A DNA stretch of 6,403 nt, taken from NCBI GenBank assembly GCA_003488005.1, contig DNND01000058.1, positions 1,508 to 7,910 of the forward strand, written 5' to 3'. This stretch comes from Blastocatellia bacterium (lineage in GTDB: Bacteria; Acidobacteriota; Blastocatellia; Pyrinomonadales; Pyrinomonadaceae). Below the pieces are notes generated by a model. It was given only the letters and a program-made list of their open reading frames with translations, was not told the DNA's origin and ran no database searches. Below are positions 6,250 through 6,403 of this stretch, piece after piece (position 1 is the stretch's first letter; every line of letters starts with the position of its first letter). A program made the translations under genes and the position numbers.

Positions 6250-6403
6250 CGCAGATTACGCAGATTTCACAGATTCCAAAGCCAGAAGGTTTTAGACCAA
6301 TTAGCAAATGTGATGGTTAACGAAACTCGTGAGATTCGGGGAGGCTGAGATAATAACTACACCGAATTTGTATTTCGGTTCTGCGTAATCTGTGTAATCT
6401 GCG
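6250..6403. repeat. Inverted pair of 9-nt periodic repeats after the transporter gene
   Basis: The left arm at 6250-6272 and right arm at 6381-6403 are inverted copies with 20 of 23 Watson-Crick pairs plus one G-T. The left side is a nonamer series, CAGATTACG, CAGATTTCA, CAGATTCCA (6252-6278). The right side repeats CTGCGTAAT, CTGTGTAAT, CTGCG. The 108-nt interior has a near-palindrome at 6321-6338 (CGAAACTCG/TGAGATTCG) and a 6-bp stem ACCGAA/TTCGGT at 6361-6366 and 6374-6379. The window ends at the last arm base, so the right boundary is unknown. No gene is seen here. It may act as a transcript end structure for the transporter, but no T-tract is present. Confidence 0.8.

Overview
The window carries a four-gene aa3/caa3-type cytochrome c oxidase operon (coxB-coxA-coxC-coxD, all on the + strand), followed by a ferredoxin-domain protein with an unrecognised N-terminal region and an EamA/DMT-family membrane transporter. 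There are six protein genes. I see no tRNA, rRNA, CRISPR array or transposase gene. The CuA subunit fused to cytochrome c, the A2-type YS motif in subunit I, the moderate GC content and gaps filled with short word-like repeats suggest a free-living aerobic soil bacterium, most likely an Acidobacteriota member (Blastocatellia-like). That placement is an inference from gene style, not from a marker gene.

Layout: 1-83 is a leader with a 54-nt multi-hairpin repeat. 84-1103 is coxB (CuA domain plus c-type heme domain). 1121-2803 is coxA. 2804-2913 is a gap with two 7-bp tandem repeats. 2914-3630 is coxC, read from a TTG codon with a clear Shine-Dalgarno. 3631-3819 is a gap holding a long imperfect inverted repeat. 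3820-4107 is coxD. 4108-4361 is a gap with another inverted repeat, a short GC-rich palindrome and a TATAAT box. 4362-5375 is the [2Fe-2S] protein. 5356-6237 is the transporter, overlapping its neighbour by 20 nt. 6238-6403 is a gap with a third long inverted repeat.

How the genes work together: subunit II takes electrons, probably through its own fused heme c domain, and passes them via CuA to heme a and the heme a3/CuB centre in subunit I, where O2 is reduced to water with proton pumping. Subunits III and IV are small membrane subunits that stabilise the complex. The ferredoxin-domain protein and the transporter have a separate probable promoter and are not evidently part of the oxidase.

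The genes belong to known families and I do not see a clearly new multi-gene system. The most unusual material is noncoding. Nearly every sizeable gap contains a different 7-nt or 9-nt periodic micro-repeat, often as a facing inverted pair, including inside the cox operon. The second point of interest is the roughly 240-residue uncharacterised N-terminal region fused to a plant-type ferredoxin domain.
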